Positions 25,093 through 33,757 of a DNA stretch of 64,000 bases are shown here, piece by piece (positions within the stretch are counted from its first letter, which is position 1; each line of letters starts with the position of its first letter). Position numbers and translations under genes: made by a program. The DNA is from Lachnospiraceae bacterium A4 (lineage in GTDB: Bacteria; Bacillota; Clostridia; Lachnospirales; Lachnospiraceae). Below the pieces are notes generated by a model. The model was not told where the DNA came from, did no database searches, and saw nothing but the letters and a program-made list of their open reading frames with translations. The stretch lies in the NCBI GenBank assembly GCA_000403215.2, contig KE159560.1:1-64000 (forward strand). Reading direction: 5' to 3'.

Positions 25093-26934
25093 ATGAACAA
25101 AGGAAAAGAGGCGTTTCATAACAATTTATATGCACTGCGGCTTATGTGGCAGATATGTCCCAGACAAGTATTGCATAAAGCTATTATCCGGTTCTTAGGT
25201 TATTTTGAGTGGCTATTTTACAGTGCCTTTTTTATGCGTTTTGTGATGAATGCATTGGAAACGGAGCAGGAATTTTCTGCAATTATGATATTTATCGGGG
25301 TCACAGTGGCTGTATTTGCAAGCATCTCCCTATATAACAGTTATGTAGATGGAACAGTGACACCGATTACAACCATTATTGTGAACAGGGAACTGAGCAA
25401 AAAGTTGTTTCGAAAGTCCAGAAATGTAGAACTATCCTGCTACGAAGACAGCGAATTTTATAACAAATACACGTTGGCCATGGAGAAGGCAGATGAGCGT
25501 CTTATAGAAACAGTAGATGTGATCTGGGGGATTGCATTTGGGGTGATGGCGTCCGTTGCAGCATTTCTATTTCTCTTAGAAGTGGACAGGTATGCAGTAC
25601 TATTTATAGGGTTTCCTATTTTGGGGAACTTTTGCTTCAACAAAGTCTTGGGGAAGATAGACTTTGAGCGAAACAAGGATATGGTTCCCTATAACCGCAA
25701 AATAGCGTATGTAAACCGTGTCATGTACATGACGGATTATGCGAAGGAAATACGTCTGACCAGTGCATTTGCATTGATGCAAAGAAACTATCAGGAGGCC
25801 ATACAGGGGCTTATTCAGTGTACCCATAAGTACACGAAAAAGGGTATGGTTTTCCACTGGCTGCGTGTCATATTTACGTTTAGCTTTATTTTTGAGGGGC
25901 TGCTGATCTACGGAGCTTACAGGGCTTTGGTAAGCCATACGATCTCACTGGCGGAACTTTCGGTGATTACCAGTATGATGGTATCTACTACATGGATATT
26001 AATTGGGTTTACAGAATCCTTGATGAAGGGTTTTAAAAACGGACTTTTTGTGTGGAATCTGCGGACTTTTCTGGAGTATGAGGAAGTGATACCGGAGGAT
26101 TACGAAGGGGAGAACCCCGGAACAGAAATTCAGAGTATTGAGTTTTGTAATGTGAGCTTTTGCTATAAAGAGAAACAAGTATTGCGTCATCTATCCTTTG
26201 AAATCCGGGGAGGAAAAACCTATGCTTTAGTGGGACATAACGGCGCAGGAAAGTCAACAATTATTAAGCTGCTGATGCGTTTTTATGACCCTACGGAGGG
26301 AGAGATTTTCTGTAATGGCAGAAATATTAAGGAATACAATTTACAAAAATACAGAGCGTTGTTTGCAACGGCGTTTCAGGATTGCCGCATTTTTTCTTTG
26401 CCGGTAGTGGAGAATGTGCTGATGCAGAAGGCGGAGGAAGGCGACAGAGAACGCGTAGAGGAAGCTTTGCGGCTGGCAGGTGTCTATGATAAGGTCATGT
26501 CGCTGCCGAAGGGTATGGATACGGTTTTGACAAAGGAATTTAGCGAGGACGGCGTGGTGCTGTCTGGCGGCCAGTACCAGAAAATCGGGGTTGCCAGAGC
26601 CTTTGTGAGACAATGTCCTGTAAAGATATTCGATGAACCCTCCAGTGCATTAGATCCTATTTCGGAATATGAGCTGTTTGACAATATGCTGAAAAGCAGT
26701 AAGGAAAAGACGGTATTGTTTATTTCTCATAGATTATCCTCTGTCCAGAATGCAGACTGGGTGTTCATGCTGGAAAACGGAATGGTCAAAGAAGAGGGGA
26801 CGCATAACATGCTGATGAAGCGGCAGGGGCTCTATGCAGATATGTATAAAAAGCAGGCAGAGAACTATCTGGCGGTATCCTCCTCTGAAATAGACAGAGG
26901 AATCTTTGCAATGACAAAGGAGGAGATCGTGTGA
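25093..26934 (+). CDS. ABC transporter, fused permease/ATP-binding half-transporter (1 of 2)
   Basis: This protein of about 613 residues has an N-terminal membrane domain with six predicted segments and a C-terminal ATPase. Walker A is GHNGAGKSTIIK, the signature LSGGQYQKIGVARA, Walker B VKIFDEPSSALDP, and the switch histidine is in FISHRLSS. The ATG at 25093 follows GGGGGTGAG. The next gene starts inside its stop codon and encodes a second half-transporter, so a heterodimeric exporter is likely. The substrate is not deducible. The partner is disrupted, so the complex may be non-functional in this strain. Confidence 0.92.
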   Translation: MNKGKEAFHNNLYALRLMWQICPRQVLHKAIIRFLGYFEWLFYSAFFMRFVMNALETEQEFSAIMIFIGVTVAVFASISLYNSYVDGTVTPITTIIVNRELSKKLFRKSRNVELSCYEDSEFYNKYTLAMEKADERLIETVDVIWGIAFGVMASVAAFLFLLEVDRYAVLFIGFPILGNFCFNKVLGKIDFERNKDMVPYNRKIAYVNRVMYMTDYAKEIRLTSAFALMQRNYQEAIQGLIQCTHKYTKKGMVFHWLRVIFTFSFIFEGLLIYGAYRALVSHTISLAELSVITSMMVSTTWILIGFTESLMKGFKNGLFVWNLRTFLEYEEVIPEDYEGENPGTEIQSIEFCNVSFCYKEKQVLRHLSFEIRGGKTYALVGHNGAGKSTIIKLLMRFYDPTEGEIFCNGRNIKEYNLQKYRALFATAFQDCRIFSLPVVENVLMQKAEEGDRERVEEALRLAGVYDKVMSLPKGMDTVLTKEFSEDGVVLSGGQYQKIGVARAFVRQCPVKIFDEPSSALDPISEYELFDNMLKSSKEKTVLFISHRLSSVQNADWVFMLENGMVKEEGTHNMLMKRQGLYADMYKKQAENYLAVSSSEIDRGIFAMTKEEIV

Positions 26935-27008
26935 GAAAAGTATTCAAAAATCATCTGTTTCTTTGGCGGCTTTGTTTTCGTACAGCGCCGGGATTTATGC
27001 TATTGATT
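26931..27008 (+). pseudogene. Second ABC half-transporter, 5' fragment (26 codons)
   Basis: A GTG at 26931 overlaps the stop of the preceding gene (GTGA) and has AAAGGAGG upstream. The 26 codons end GFMLLI just where a mobile element begins. Joining codon 26 (ATT, 27006-27008) to 28764 restores the frame GFMLLI-AAIGCGM and a 606-residue half-transporter. The last six bases, TTGATT, are the copy of the target sequence repeated at 28758-28763. Confidence 0.85.
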
Positions 27009-27109
27009 TAGAAAATCATAAAAATAAAACAATAAAACCTGTATGAAGACACAAGTATTCTACCTGTCCATCAGGCAGGCTTTTCAAAGAATATTAACAG
27101 GCCGGATGT

Positions 27110-28639
27110 TTATTTTGCTGCAAGCTCCGGATAGATTTTTCTTTTGGTTTCGATCAATGCCCCCATTATACGGCGTCCTTTATCACTGACTAGATACCTT
27201 CTCGAATGAGGGATTTTCCGGATTAGCCCATGCGCCCTTAACTTTGAAAATTCCCTGCTGGTCTGGCCTTTTACCCTGGCTGAATCGGGATTATCCCTGT
27301 TCATTGAATGGCGGATTTCACGGTTCGTAAATCCCCGGATGAGATATTTCCCATCCGAAACAGCCTCAAAGAGAAGAAACGTCTCGGCAGACCAGACATT
27401 ATATCCGCTGTAGCTTCTCCCTTCCACTTTTTTTCGGGTGCAGATACTGTTGATTTCCTTCTCAATGGTTTTTGCCGGAATAATGTTCTGCATGGAATCC
27501 AGAAAACGCTTATTTGCAGCTTTTGAAATTTCAGCATACCGGTACAGGTTGGCGATAGACTTTCCCATAGGAACCCACCGTTTGGATGCAGTGCCGTCTT
27601 CATGGTGCACATCCTTATAAACCTTGAATTCCTTTGGGTCATTGATCGTCATCTCCACCCGCAGGCAGCTGAATTTATCATACATCTTGATACTATTAGA
27701 CTTCATTTTGAATTTGATCCTCCAGCCTTCCGGGCGTTTACGGTAATCGGAGACTGCTTCTCCCTGAAACTTATGGTGGAGTTTACGCCCCAGAAAGGAA
27801 AAAATATCAGTACAGTGGAAGTCATAAAATGCGCGGCCTACCAGGGATGGATAAATATCCTCCAAAGCCTCCCGGCTTTTAAACATAACATCGGTAGCGT
27901 ACTCGCATTGATCCACGCACCAGTGGTATCCCTGGTGGAAAGTTTTTTCAATCGTATCAAGATAAGGGTTCACTTTATGTGCAAAGAGGTCAAGCTGTCT
28001 GCACAGGCTTTTGGAATCAAACCTGTCGGCAAGTTCCTGTGCCTTTGCAATGTCGCTGATCTCGAAAAAAGAATTATCATACATCTGGTAGGAGATGTCG
28101 TTTTCATCAAAGACATGTTTCATCATTTCACGGCCATTGATGTAGACCTGAATGAGGAAAGGGAACCATGTCTGGAGCTTGACATGCATGAAGCCGAAAT
28201 GCCTGTCAAGGAAATAGAAGTAATAGTATTTACATTTGCGGTTTACAGTATCAAGGGAGAGCAGGCCGTTGTCATGCTTTTTGGGCTGGAGGGTCTGGCA
28301 GTATTCCACGACAGAGAGGATGCAGATGAGCCCCTCATCTACCGGCTGGTCCTGAAGGAGCTGTAAGGCAGCCTGTTCTTTGGAAGCCTGAGAAGATGTA
28401 AGGTAGATCAAAGGTCGTTTTTCAGAGACAGCCATATTTTCCACATGGGAAACAATCCTTGCAGTTACCTGATTGGCGTAAGCCGAAAAATCTTTGAGCA
28501 GCACATTCTGTTCAGATAGGAAAAACCCTTTTCCAGATGTGGAAAAGAACTGACGGATGTGCCCTTTTATGATCATCCTGTCAAAAAAGGAAAAAGTGCC
28601 ATTGATTTTATCTTTATATTGTTCTAAAATAGTGTTCAT
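27110..28639 (-). CDS. Putative novel transposase/mobile-element protein, 509 residues, C-terminal winged helix
   Basis: I do not recognise a named transposase family. Similar proteins, from memory, are widespread and usually annotated as hypothetical. Visible blocks are FFDRMIIKGHIR (Asp20), YYFYFLDRHFGF, TWFPFLIQVYINGREM, QCEYATDVMF (near 245), FLGRKLHHKFQGE, SIKMYDKFSCLRVEMTIND (near 313-332) and a C-terminal winged-helix-like region (TSREFSKLRAHGLIRKIPHSRRYLVSDKG). The acidic residues in these blocks are candidates for a metal-dependent active site; this is inference. The start follows AAAGGATGA. The context, sole gene between target duplications, makes it the likely mobilisation protein. 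Confidence 0.75.
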   Translation of the reverse strand: MNTILEQYKDKINGTFSFFDRMIIKGHIRQFFSTSGKGFFLSEQNVLLKDFSAYANQVTARIVSHVENMAVSEKRPLIYLTSSQASKEQAALQLLQDQPVDEGLICILSVVEYCQTLQPKKHDNGLLSLDTVNRKCKYYYFYFLDRHFGFMHVKLQTWFPFLIQVYINGREMMKHVFDENDISYQMYDNSFFEISDIAKAQELADRFDSKSLCRQLDLFAHKVNPYLDTIEKTFHQGYHWCVDQCEYATDVMFKSREALEDIYPSLVGRAFYDFHCTDIFSFLGRKLHHKFQGEAVSDYRKRPEGWRIKFKMKSNSIKMYDKFSCLRVEMTINDPKEFKVYKDVHHEDGTASKRWVPMGKSIANLYRYAEISKAANKRFLDSMQNIIPAKTIEKEINSICTRKKVEGRSYSGYNVWSAETFLLFEAVSDGKYLIRGFTNREIRHSMNRDNPDSARVKGQTSREFSKLRAHGLIRKIPHSRRYLVSDKGRRIMGALIETKRKIYPELAAK

Positions 28640-28716
28640 AGGATCATCCTTTCGTATGAATGCTTGCAGGGGAATTTAGTTCCCGATGGATTGGTACACA
28701 GATACCGTATAAGTGC

Positions 28717-28725
28717 ATTATAGCA
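28717..28725 (-). promoter_or_regulatory. Extended -10 promoter inside the unassigned mobile element
   Basis: On the minus strand TGCTATAAT (complement of 28717-28725) is an extended -10 consensus, 78 bases before the element's only gene and about 35 bases inside the right end. Between it and the start lies a small hairpin (GGGAA/TTCCC). Confidence 0.55.
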
Positions 28726-28757
28726 CATGCATCTACGAATAGGATGATTCTTTTTGT

Positions 28758-30506
28758 TTGATTGCAGCCATTGGCTGCGGTATGTTATACTCTATATATG
28801 ATGCTTTTAGAAATCCGTTTCTGATCTTTTTGGAACATACGATAGCTGTCCGCTATGTATTAAAATGTGCAGAATATGGAGAACCTTTTTATAAAGCATT
28901 GATTGTAGTAGGCATCGTATTAATAGCATATATGGTAGCAATCATACCAGATGGGTACTATATTCATAGCTTATCATTATGTGCAAGACCCAAGCTCTAT
29001 CAGGCGTTAAAGGACCAAATGTATCATAAGGCGGCTGAGATTGATTTGGAATGTTATGACGAACCCAATTATTATAATGAGTTTGTTTTGTCTGTGTCTG
29101 AGGCGGAGAGTTCGATCGAACGCTTTTTGGCATTGCTTAATTCCTTTATACAAAGTGTTACAATTATGCTGACAACGGGCGTATTCTTTCTAGTAACAGA
29201 TGCTGCGGGAATTTTATTCGTCTTGGCGTCCTTTGTACTTAATTTTTTGTTTGCAAAGGTATTGAACAAGCTAAATTACAAAGTGCGGATACAAACAAAT
29301 CCATTGGAGCGCAAGCGAAATTATGTGAGCCGAATTTTTTATCTGAGCGATTATGCGAAGGAGCTGCGTTTATACCCTAGAACGGCAGAGCTTATGGAGC
29401 AGGACTTTGGGCAGGCGAATGGGGAGATGATTGAAGTGCAGAAAAAGGCTTGCAGGAAGCGTACAGGGCTGCTTTTTGCACAGGGGTATTTGGCTGGGAA
29501 TTTTATTTTAGATGGACTTTATATAACGTACTTGATATTTCAGGCAGCAGTGTTACATACCATTGATTACAGTAATGCAGTAGTTTTGTTTAATCGTACA
29601 GGCAGTCTGCGAAAAGGCATGAATGGTTTTGTCGAGATGATACCTAAGGCAAGCGAAAACAGCATGTACATTGACAAGATCAGAAGCTTTCTGATGTATG
29701 AGCCGAAGATCAAGCATGATGTGGGAGAAAGCTTACCTGTAGATTTGGGAACAATACGTTTTGAGCATGTCAGCTTCCGCTATACGGAGGATTCGCCGGA
29801 GGTGTTAAAGGATATTACACTACAGGTAAATTCCGGCGAAAAAATAGCAATTGTAGGCTATAATGGCGCTGGTAAGACAACACTTATTAAGCTGTTGATG
29901 AGGCTGTATGATCCCACAGGCGGCACGATTTTTTATCATGATAAAAATATTGCGCAGTACAATTTGGACGACTATCATAAGCGTTTTGGCGTAGTGTTTC
30001 AGGATTTCAAGATGTACGATGCAACACTGATGGAGAACGTCGTGTTGGACGACATAGAGAACATAAAAAAAGAAGAGGAGGCTGTCAGTCAGGCACTATA
30101 CAACAGTGGTTTTGGTGAGCGCTTGGAAACACTTCCCAAAGGACTGTATACATCAATTACCTCGGAGTTTGACGAGAGCGGCGTGAATCTGTCCGGTGGA
30201 GAGAGCCAGAAAGTTGCCATCGCCAGAGCCTTTTACAAGCAGGCGGACATTTTAGTGATGGATGAGCCTTCCAGTGCGCTAGACCCTATTGCAGAATATA
30301 ATTTAAACAAAGCGATGCAGGAGGCTGCACGAAATAAGACGGTATTCTATATTTCCCACCGGCTGTCTACCACGAGAGATGCGGACCGCATTATTATGCT
30401 GGAAAAAGGTGAAATCATCGAGGAGGGAACCCATGAGCAGCTTTTAGCGCAAAATGGTAAGTATGCAAAGATGTGGCATGTACAGGCAGGGAATTATAAT
30501 TTTTGA
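28758..30506 (+). pseudogene. Second ABC half-transporter, 3' fragment (permease/ATPase)
   Basis: About 580 codons remain open after the insertion. They include the membrane domain minus its first segment and a complete ATPase (Walker A GYNGAGKTTLIK, signature LSGGESQKVAIARA, Walker B ILVMDEPSSALDP, switch His in YISHRLST). The fragment could be translated from TTG 28758 or ATG 28782, but neither has a clear RBS and the first 26 residues are missing. The native gene would be 26931-27008 plus 28764-30506. It would pair with the half-transporter at 25093. Confidence 0.88.
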
Positions 30507-30536
30507 TATAAGGGAGAAGGAAAATGCAGTCAATCT

Positions 30537-30629
30537 ATGATCGAAGAAGTCGCAGTAGGCTATCCAGACGAAGCGCCGCCCCGGCGTCCGCGAAAACCGT
30601 TGGAGGAGATTGTCGAATACAGATGGTAA
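30537..30629 (+). CDS. Possible small peptide downstream of the ABC transporter pair
   Basis: A 30-codon frame starts at ATG 30537 and encodes an acidic/Pro-rich peptide ending RKPLEEIVEYRW. A second, overlapping 53-codon frame starts at ATG 30524, which has the better RBS (GGGAGAAGG) but an implausible Arg/Ser-rich product. The two together may represent one peptide gene with a frameshift near 30540. A short peptide next to a paired ABC exporter could be its cargo, but no modification enzyme is encoded nearby. Low confidence. Confidence 0.25.
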   Translation: MIEEVAVGYPDEAPPRRPRKPLEEIVEYRW

Positions 30630-30676
30630 ATGTAGAAAAACAGGAACAAAACTGGTATGAGATACAGCGGGCAATA

Positions 30677-30705
30677 TTGAACTGAACCGAATCTTATGGT
30701 ATACT
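30677..30705 (+). promoter_or_regulatory. Putative sigma-A promoter of metY
   Basis: TTGAAC (30677-30682) and TATACT (30700-30705) are separated by 17 bases, 60 bases before the start codon. The leader is too short for an S-box or T-box. Confidence 0.65.
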
Positions 30706-30765
30706 ACATCAGAAAGAGCAAATGAATAAAATGTATGGTATATCATATGAAAAGGAGTTAGCAAC

Positions 30766-32049
30766 ATGAGCAAGGGATATTCTATTGAGACAAAATGTAT
30801 ACAGTCGGGCTGGCAGCCGAAAAATGGAGAGCCAAGAGTTCTGCCAATCTATCAGTCAACAACCTATAAATACGAGACTTCAGACGAGATGGGAAAGTTG
30901 TTTGACCTTGAAAAAGAAGGGTATTTTTATACTAGATTACAGAATCCTACAAATGATATGGTCGCAGAAAAAATCTGCGCGTTAGAGGGCGGCGTGGCAG
31001 CGATGCTGACTTCTTCAGGACAAGCGGCAAATTACTATGCAGTGTTTAATATCTGTGAGGCAGGCGATCATGTGGTGTTATCCTCCACTGTCTATGGCGG
31101 AACTTTTAACCTGCTGACTGTCACCATGAAAAAAATGGGGATTGAATGCACGATCGTAGATCCCGATGCCGACGAGGAGACTTTGAATCAAGCATTTCAG
31201 GATAATACAAAATGTGTTATGGCAGAGTCTATTGCCAATCCCGCGCTGGTGGTGTTAGATTTTGATAAGTTTGTGAAAGCTGCACATGCACATGGTGTTC
31301 CGCTGATTGTGGATAATACATTTGCGACACCGATCAACTGCTGTCCGTTTGAGTTTGGCGTTGATATTATCACACATTCCACGACAAAGTATATGGACGG
31401 GCATGCGATGTGCGTAGGCGGTGCGATTGTTGATTCGGGCAATTTTGACTGGACAAAGTACGGCGACAAATTTCATGGCCTGACTACACCAGATGAGTCA
31501 TACCACGGGGTAACTTACACTGAAAAATTTGGAAAGAACGCTTATATCACAAAAGCGACAGTCCAGCTTATGAGGGATTTGGGGTCGATTCCCTCTCCAA
31601 TGAACTCCTTTTTGCTCAATATTGGTCTCGAAACGCTGCATTTAAGAGTTCCAAGACATTGTGAAAATGCCTTGAAGGTGGCATCATGGCTCGAGCAGAA
31701 TGATAAAGTGGCATGGGTAAACTATCCGGGCTTAAAAGGAAATAAGTATTATGAGCTGGCGCAAAAATACATGCCAAATGGTACTTGTGGTGTCATTTCC
31801 TTTGGATTAAAGGGCGGCAGAGAGGTCAGTGTATCCTTTATGGATCATTTGAAGCTGGCTGCGATTGTGACACATGTGGCAGATGCCAGAACTTGCGTTC
31901 TACATCCGGCGAGCCATACCCACAGGCAGATGAATGATGCGCAGTTAATCGAGGCAGGTGTTCAGCCGGATTTAATCAGATTTTCAGTAGGAATAGAAAA
32001 TGCTGATGACATTATCGCGGATATAGAGCAGGCCCTTGCACATATTTGA
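30766..32049 (+). CDS. metY: O-acetylhomoserine sulfhydrylase / Cys-Met PLP enzyme
   Basis: This 427-residue pyridoxal-phosphate enzyme of the Cys/Met metabolism family most resembles O-acetylhomoserine aminocarboxypropyltransferase, which makes homocysteine from O-acetylhomoserine and sulfide. Motifs seen are QSTTYKY, YTRLQNPTNDMVAEKICALEGG, LTSSGQAAN, VPLIVDNTFATP and the PLP lysine in HSTTKYMDGH. The length of about 430, longer than cystathionine lyases (~390), supports MetY. A methionine gamma-lyase-like activity cannot be excluded. The RBS is AAAGGAGTT. It overlaps no gene; the next gene starts 13 bases later. Confidence 0.9.
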   Translation: MSKGYSIETKCIQSGWQPKNGEPRVLPIYQSTTYKYETSDEMGKLFDLEKEGYFYTRLQNPTNDMVAEKICALEGGVAAMLTSSGQAANYYAVFNICEAGDHVVLSSTVYGGTFNLLTVTMKKMGIECTIVDPDADEETLNQAFQDNTKCVMAESIANPALVVLDFDKFVKAAHAHGVPLIVDNTFATPINCCPFEFGVDIITHSTTKYMDGHAMCVGGAIVDSGNFDWTKYGDKFHGLTTPDESYHGVTYTEKFGKNAYITKATVQLMRDLGSIPSPMNSFLLNIGLETLHLRVPRHCENALKVASWLEQNDKVAWVNYPGLKGNKYYELAQKYMPNGTCGVISFGLKGGREVSVSFMDHLKLAAIVTHVADARTCVLHPASHTHRQMNDAQLIEAGVQPDLIRFSVGIENADDIIADIEQALAHI

Positions 32050-32062
32050 GTATGAATCGCGT

Positions 32063-32836
32063 ATGAATAAAAAAAGTTGGCTGACAGGTTTGCTGATTAT
32101 CATTCTGTCAAGTATCGCTGTTCTTGTAAGAATTTATTATGTAAATACCTTGATGGCGGAAGTAAATATCAGCGAAGATATTTATAATGCAGCAAAAGTA
32201 AGTATTGATACAAACGGCTTACAAACTGCTTTTACAGATGGATTTCATATAGAAGCCTTCTATATTTGTAACCTGTATCTGGCATTTCTGATTTTTGGAA
32301 ATTTTACGGTCGCAGGTGTCTATCTGAATATATTGTATCAGGTGCTTACGATTTTACTTGTATATATCATGCTCGGAAAGCTGGCAAACAGATTTCTGGG
32401 TTTTGCCGGAGGTCTTGTTCTTGCGCTTTTTCCGATATATATTGAAAGTCTCTCGAAAGTGACGGTATTTCATATGCAGCTTTTGCTTGCTGCGTTTGCG
32501 TGTACGGTGGTTGTGTTGATTATCAGTTTGTTTTTCAAAAAAAATGCAGTGAAGCAAAGCGGCATGATCAAACAGACGCCAAATCCTCTGCTGCCAGATG
32601 CGCAAGAGGAGGAGAAGGCACAAGACGGGAGCGCGGGCATTTTGCCAGATACTTCCATGAAAGAAATCCGGTATGATGATTTGGTGGACAATAAAGTCCA
32701 GTATATCGAAAACCCGCTGCCAGTCCCGAAACGCAGAGAACATAAAGAGATGGATTATGCGTTTGAACCTACTGGTAAAGATGATGACTATGATGTGAGA
32801 GATTTGGCCGGCAAAGATTATTTTGATATTGAATAA
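32063..32836 (+). CDS. Membrane protein with acidic cytoplasmic tail, function unknown
   Basis: This protein of about 257 residues has four to five membrane segments in its first ~160 residues, with an outward loop after the first one, and a ~95-residue hydrophilic, acidic tail ending DYFDIE. The first half faintly resembles the N-terminal part of GT39-type membrane glycosyltransferases (first segment, loop, then paired helices), but the catalytic DE-type motif is not evident and the length is far too short. The ATG at 32063 is chosen because the earlier TTG start lies inside metY. The RBS is weak, so it may be coupled to metY. Confidence 0.65.
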   Translation: MNKKSWLTGLLIIILSSIAVLVRIYYVNTLMAEVNISEDIYNAAKVSIDTNGLQTAFTDGFHIEAFYICNLYLAFLIFGNFTVAGVYLNILYQVLTILLVYIMLGKLANRFLGFAGGLVLALFPIYIESLSKVTVFHMQLLLAAFACTVVVLIISLFFKKNAVKQSGMIKQTPNPLLPDAQEEEKAQDGSAGILPDTSMKEIRYDDLVDNKVQYIENPLPVPKRREHKEMDYAFEPTGKDDDYDVRDLAGKDYFDIE

Positions 32837-32860
32837 AAAAATCATATAAATGTACATACT

Positions 32861-32892
32861 AAAAAGGACTCCTGAATATGGGAGTCTTTTTT
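32861..32892 (+). terminator. Intrinsic terminator
   Basis: Stem GACTCC/GGAGTC extended by a G-U pair and A/T pairs, with an 8-base loop and a run of six T (32887-32892). It is followed immediately by repeat copy B. Confidence 0.8.
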
Positions 32893-32911
32893 ATGCACAC
32901 GAGCGTCCAAA
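32891..32911 (+). repeat. Terminator-associated short repeat, copy B
   Basis: Starts TTATGCACACGAG and ends CGTCCAAA. It differs from copy A at four positions and directly continues the T-run of the terminator. Confidence 0.7.
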
Positions 32912-32966
32912 GGAAGATGTCAGCAGCAAAAGCAGAAAATAATTATGTATTAGGGAGGTAGCCAAG

Positions 32967-33692
32967 ATGGCGCAGCAGAATGATGAAAAGAATGACGAAT
33001 TAGACAACCAAAAGTATAAAGATGAAAAAATTGAGAAGGAGAGTCAGGTAACGTTAGACGAGAATAACAGCAACCACAAGATTCATCTGATTACGATTAT
33101 AGGTGAGATTGAGGGACATGAAAATGCTGGAAACCAGTCCAAGGTGACAAAGTATGAACTGCTTTTGCCGCAGCTTGCCTCCATAGAGGACAGTGATGAG
33201 ATTGACGGTGTGTTGTTATTGCTAAACACCATGGGAGGCGATGTTGAGGCAGGGCTTGCGATTGCAGAGATGGTGGCTTCGCTCAGCAAACCTACGGTTT
33301 CTTTGGTTTTAGGGGGCAGTCACAGCATAGGCGTTCCGATTGCGGTGAGTACGGATTATTCATTCATTGTGCCTACGGGGACGATGGTGGTGCATCCAGT
33401 GCGGATGAATGGAATGGTAATCGGCGTGCCTCAGACTTTTAATTATTTCAGGGATGTGCAGAACCGCATCACTGGTTTTGTGCACACGCATTGCGGAATT
33501 TCAAAAGAGCGGTATGAGGAGTTGATGATGGAGACAGAAGTGCTCACCAAGGATGTAGGAAGTGTCTTGGAGGGCGAGGAGGCTGTCAAAGAAGGGATTA
33601 TTAACGAAATCGGCGGAATTTCGCAGGCAGTTGCAAAATTGCACGAGCTAATTAACAATGGTTCGAAAAAAAGTTCGAAAAAAATGAAATAA
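32967..33692 (+). CDS. tepA: ClpP-like serine protease, TepA/YmfB family
   Basis: This 241-residue protein has a charged N-terminal extension of about 35 residues and a ClpP-fold domain. LLNTMGGDVEAGLAIAEMV matches the oxyanion/substrate region, GGSHSIGVPIAVS carries the likely nucleophile Ser, and MVVHPVRMNG supplies the His region. In Bacillus subtilis the equivalent TepA (YmfB) gene is next to spoIIIE, as here. TepA has been linked to protein export and spore-specific protein turnover; its direct substrate here is unknown. The RBS is GGGAGGTAGCC. Confidence 0.88.
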   Translation: MAQQNDEKNDELDNQKYKDEKIEKESQVTLDENNSNHKIHLITIIGEIEGHENAGNQSKVTKYELLLPQLASIEDSDEIDGVLLLLNTMGGDVEAGLAIAEMVASLSKPTVSLVLGGSHSIGVPIAVSTDYSFIVPTGTMVVHPVRMNGMVIGVPQTFNYFRDVQNRITGFVHTHCGISKERYEELMMETEVLTKDVGSVLEGEEAVKEGIINEIGGISQAVAKLHELINNGSKKSSKKMK

Positions 33693-33757
33693 ATTATGAC
33701 AAGTTTCAAAAAAAGTGCTATAATACTTTGTAAAACTCATTTAGGGGGAGAAGTATT

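Larger units (their letters stand above)
27009..28757 (-). mobile_element. 1749-bp mobile element of unrecognised family in an ABC transporter gene
   Basis: The limits are set by a 6-bp target duplication TTGATT (27003-27008 and 28758-28763) and by exact in-frame repair of the interrupted gene when the element and one copy are removed. It encodes one long protein on the minus strand with its own extended -10 promoter at the right end. The ends have only a weak inverted similarity (AGAAAATCAT near the left, AAAGAATCAT on the complement of the right). The encoded protein lacks any transposase motif I recognise. Confidence 0.85.

Noticed and set aside
27602-28366. Long open frame antisense to the mobile-element gene
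   Set aside because: It lies wholly inside the 509-residue gene on the other strand, has no RBS and its sequence shows no protein family.
30706-30765. Riboswitch in front of metY
   Set aside because: The leader from the predicted start is only about 50 bases, too short for an S-box or T-box, and shows no such motif.
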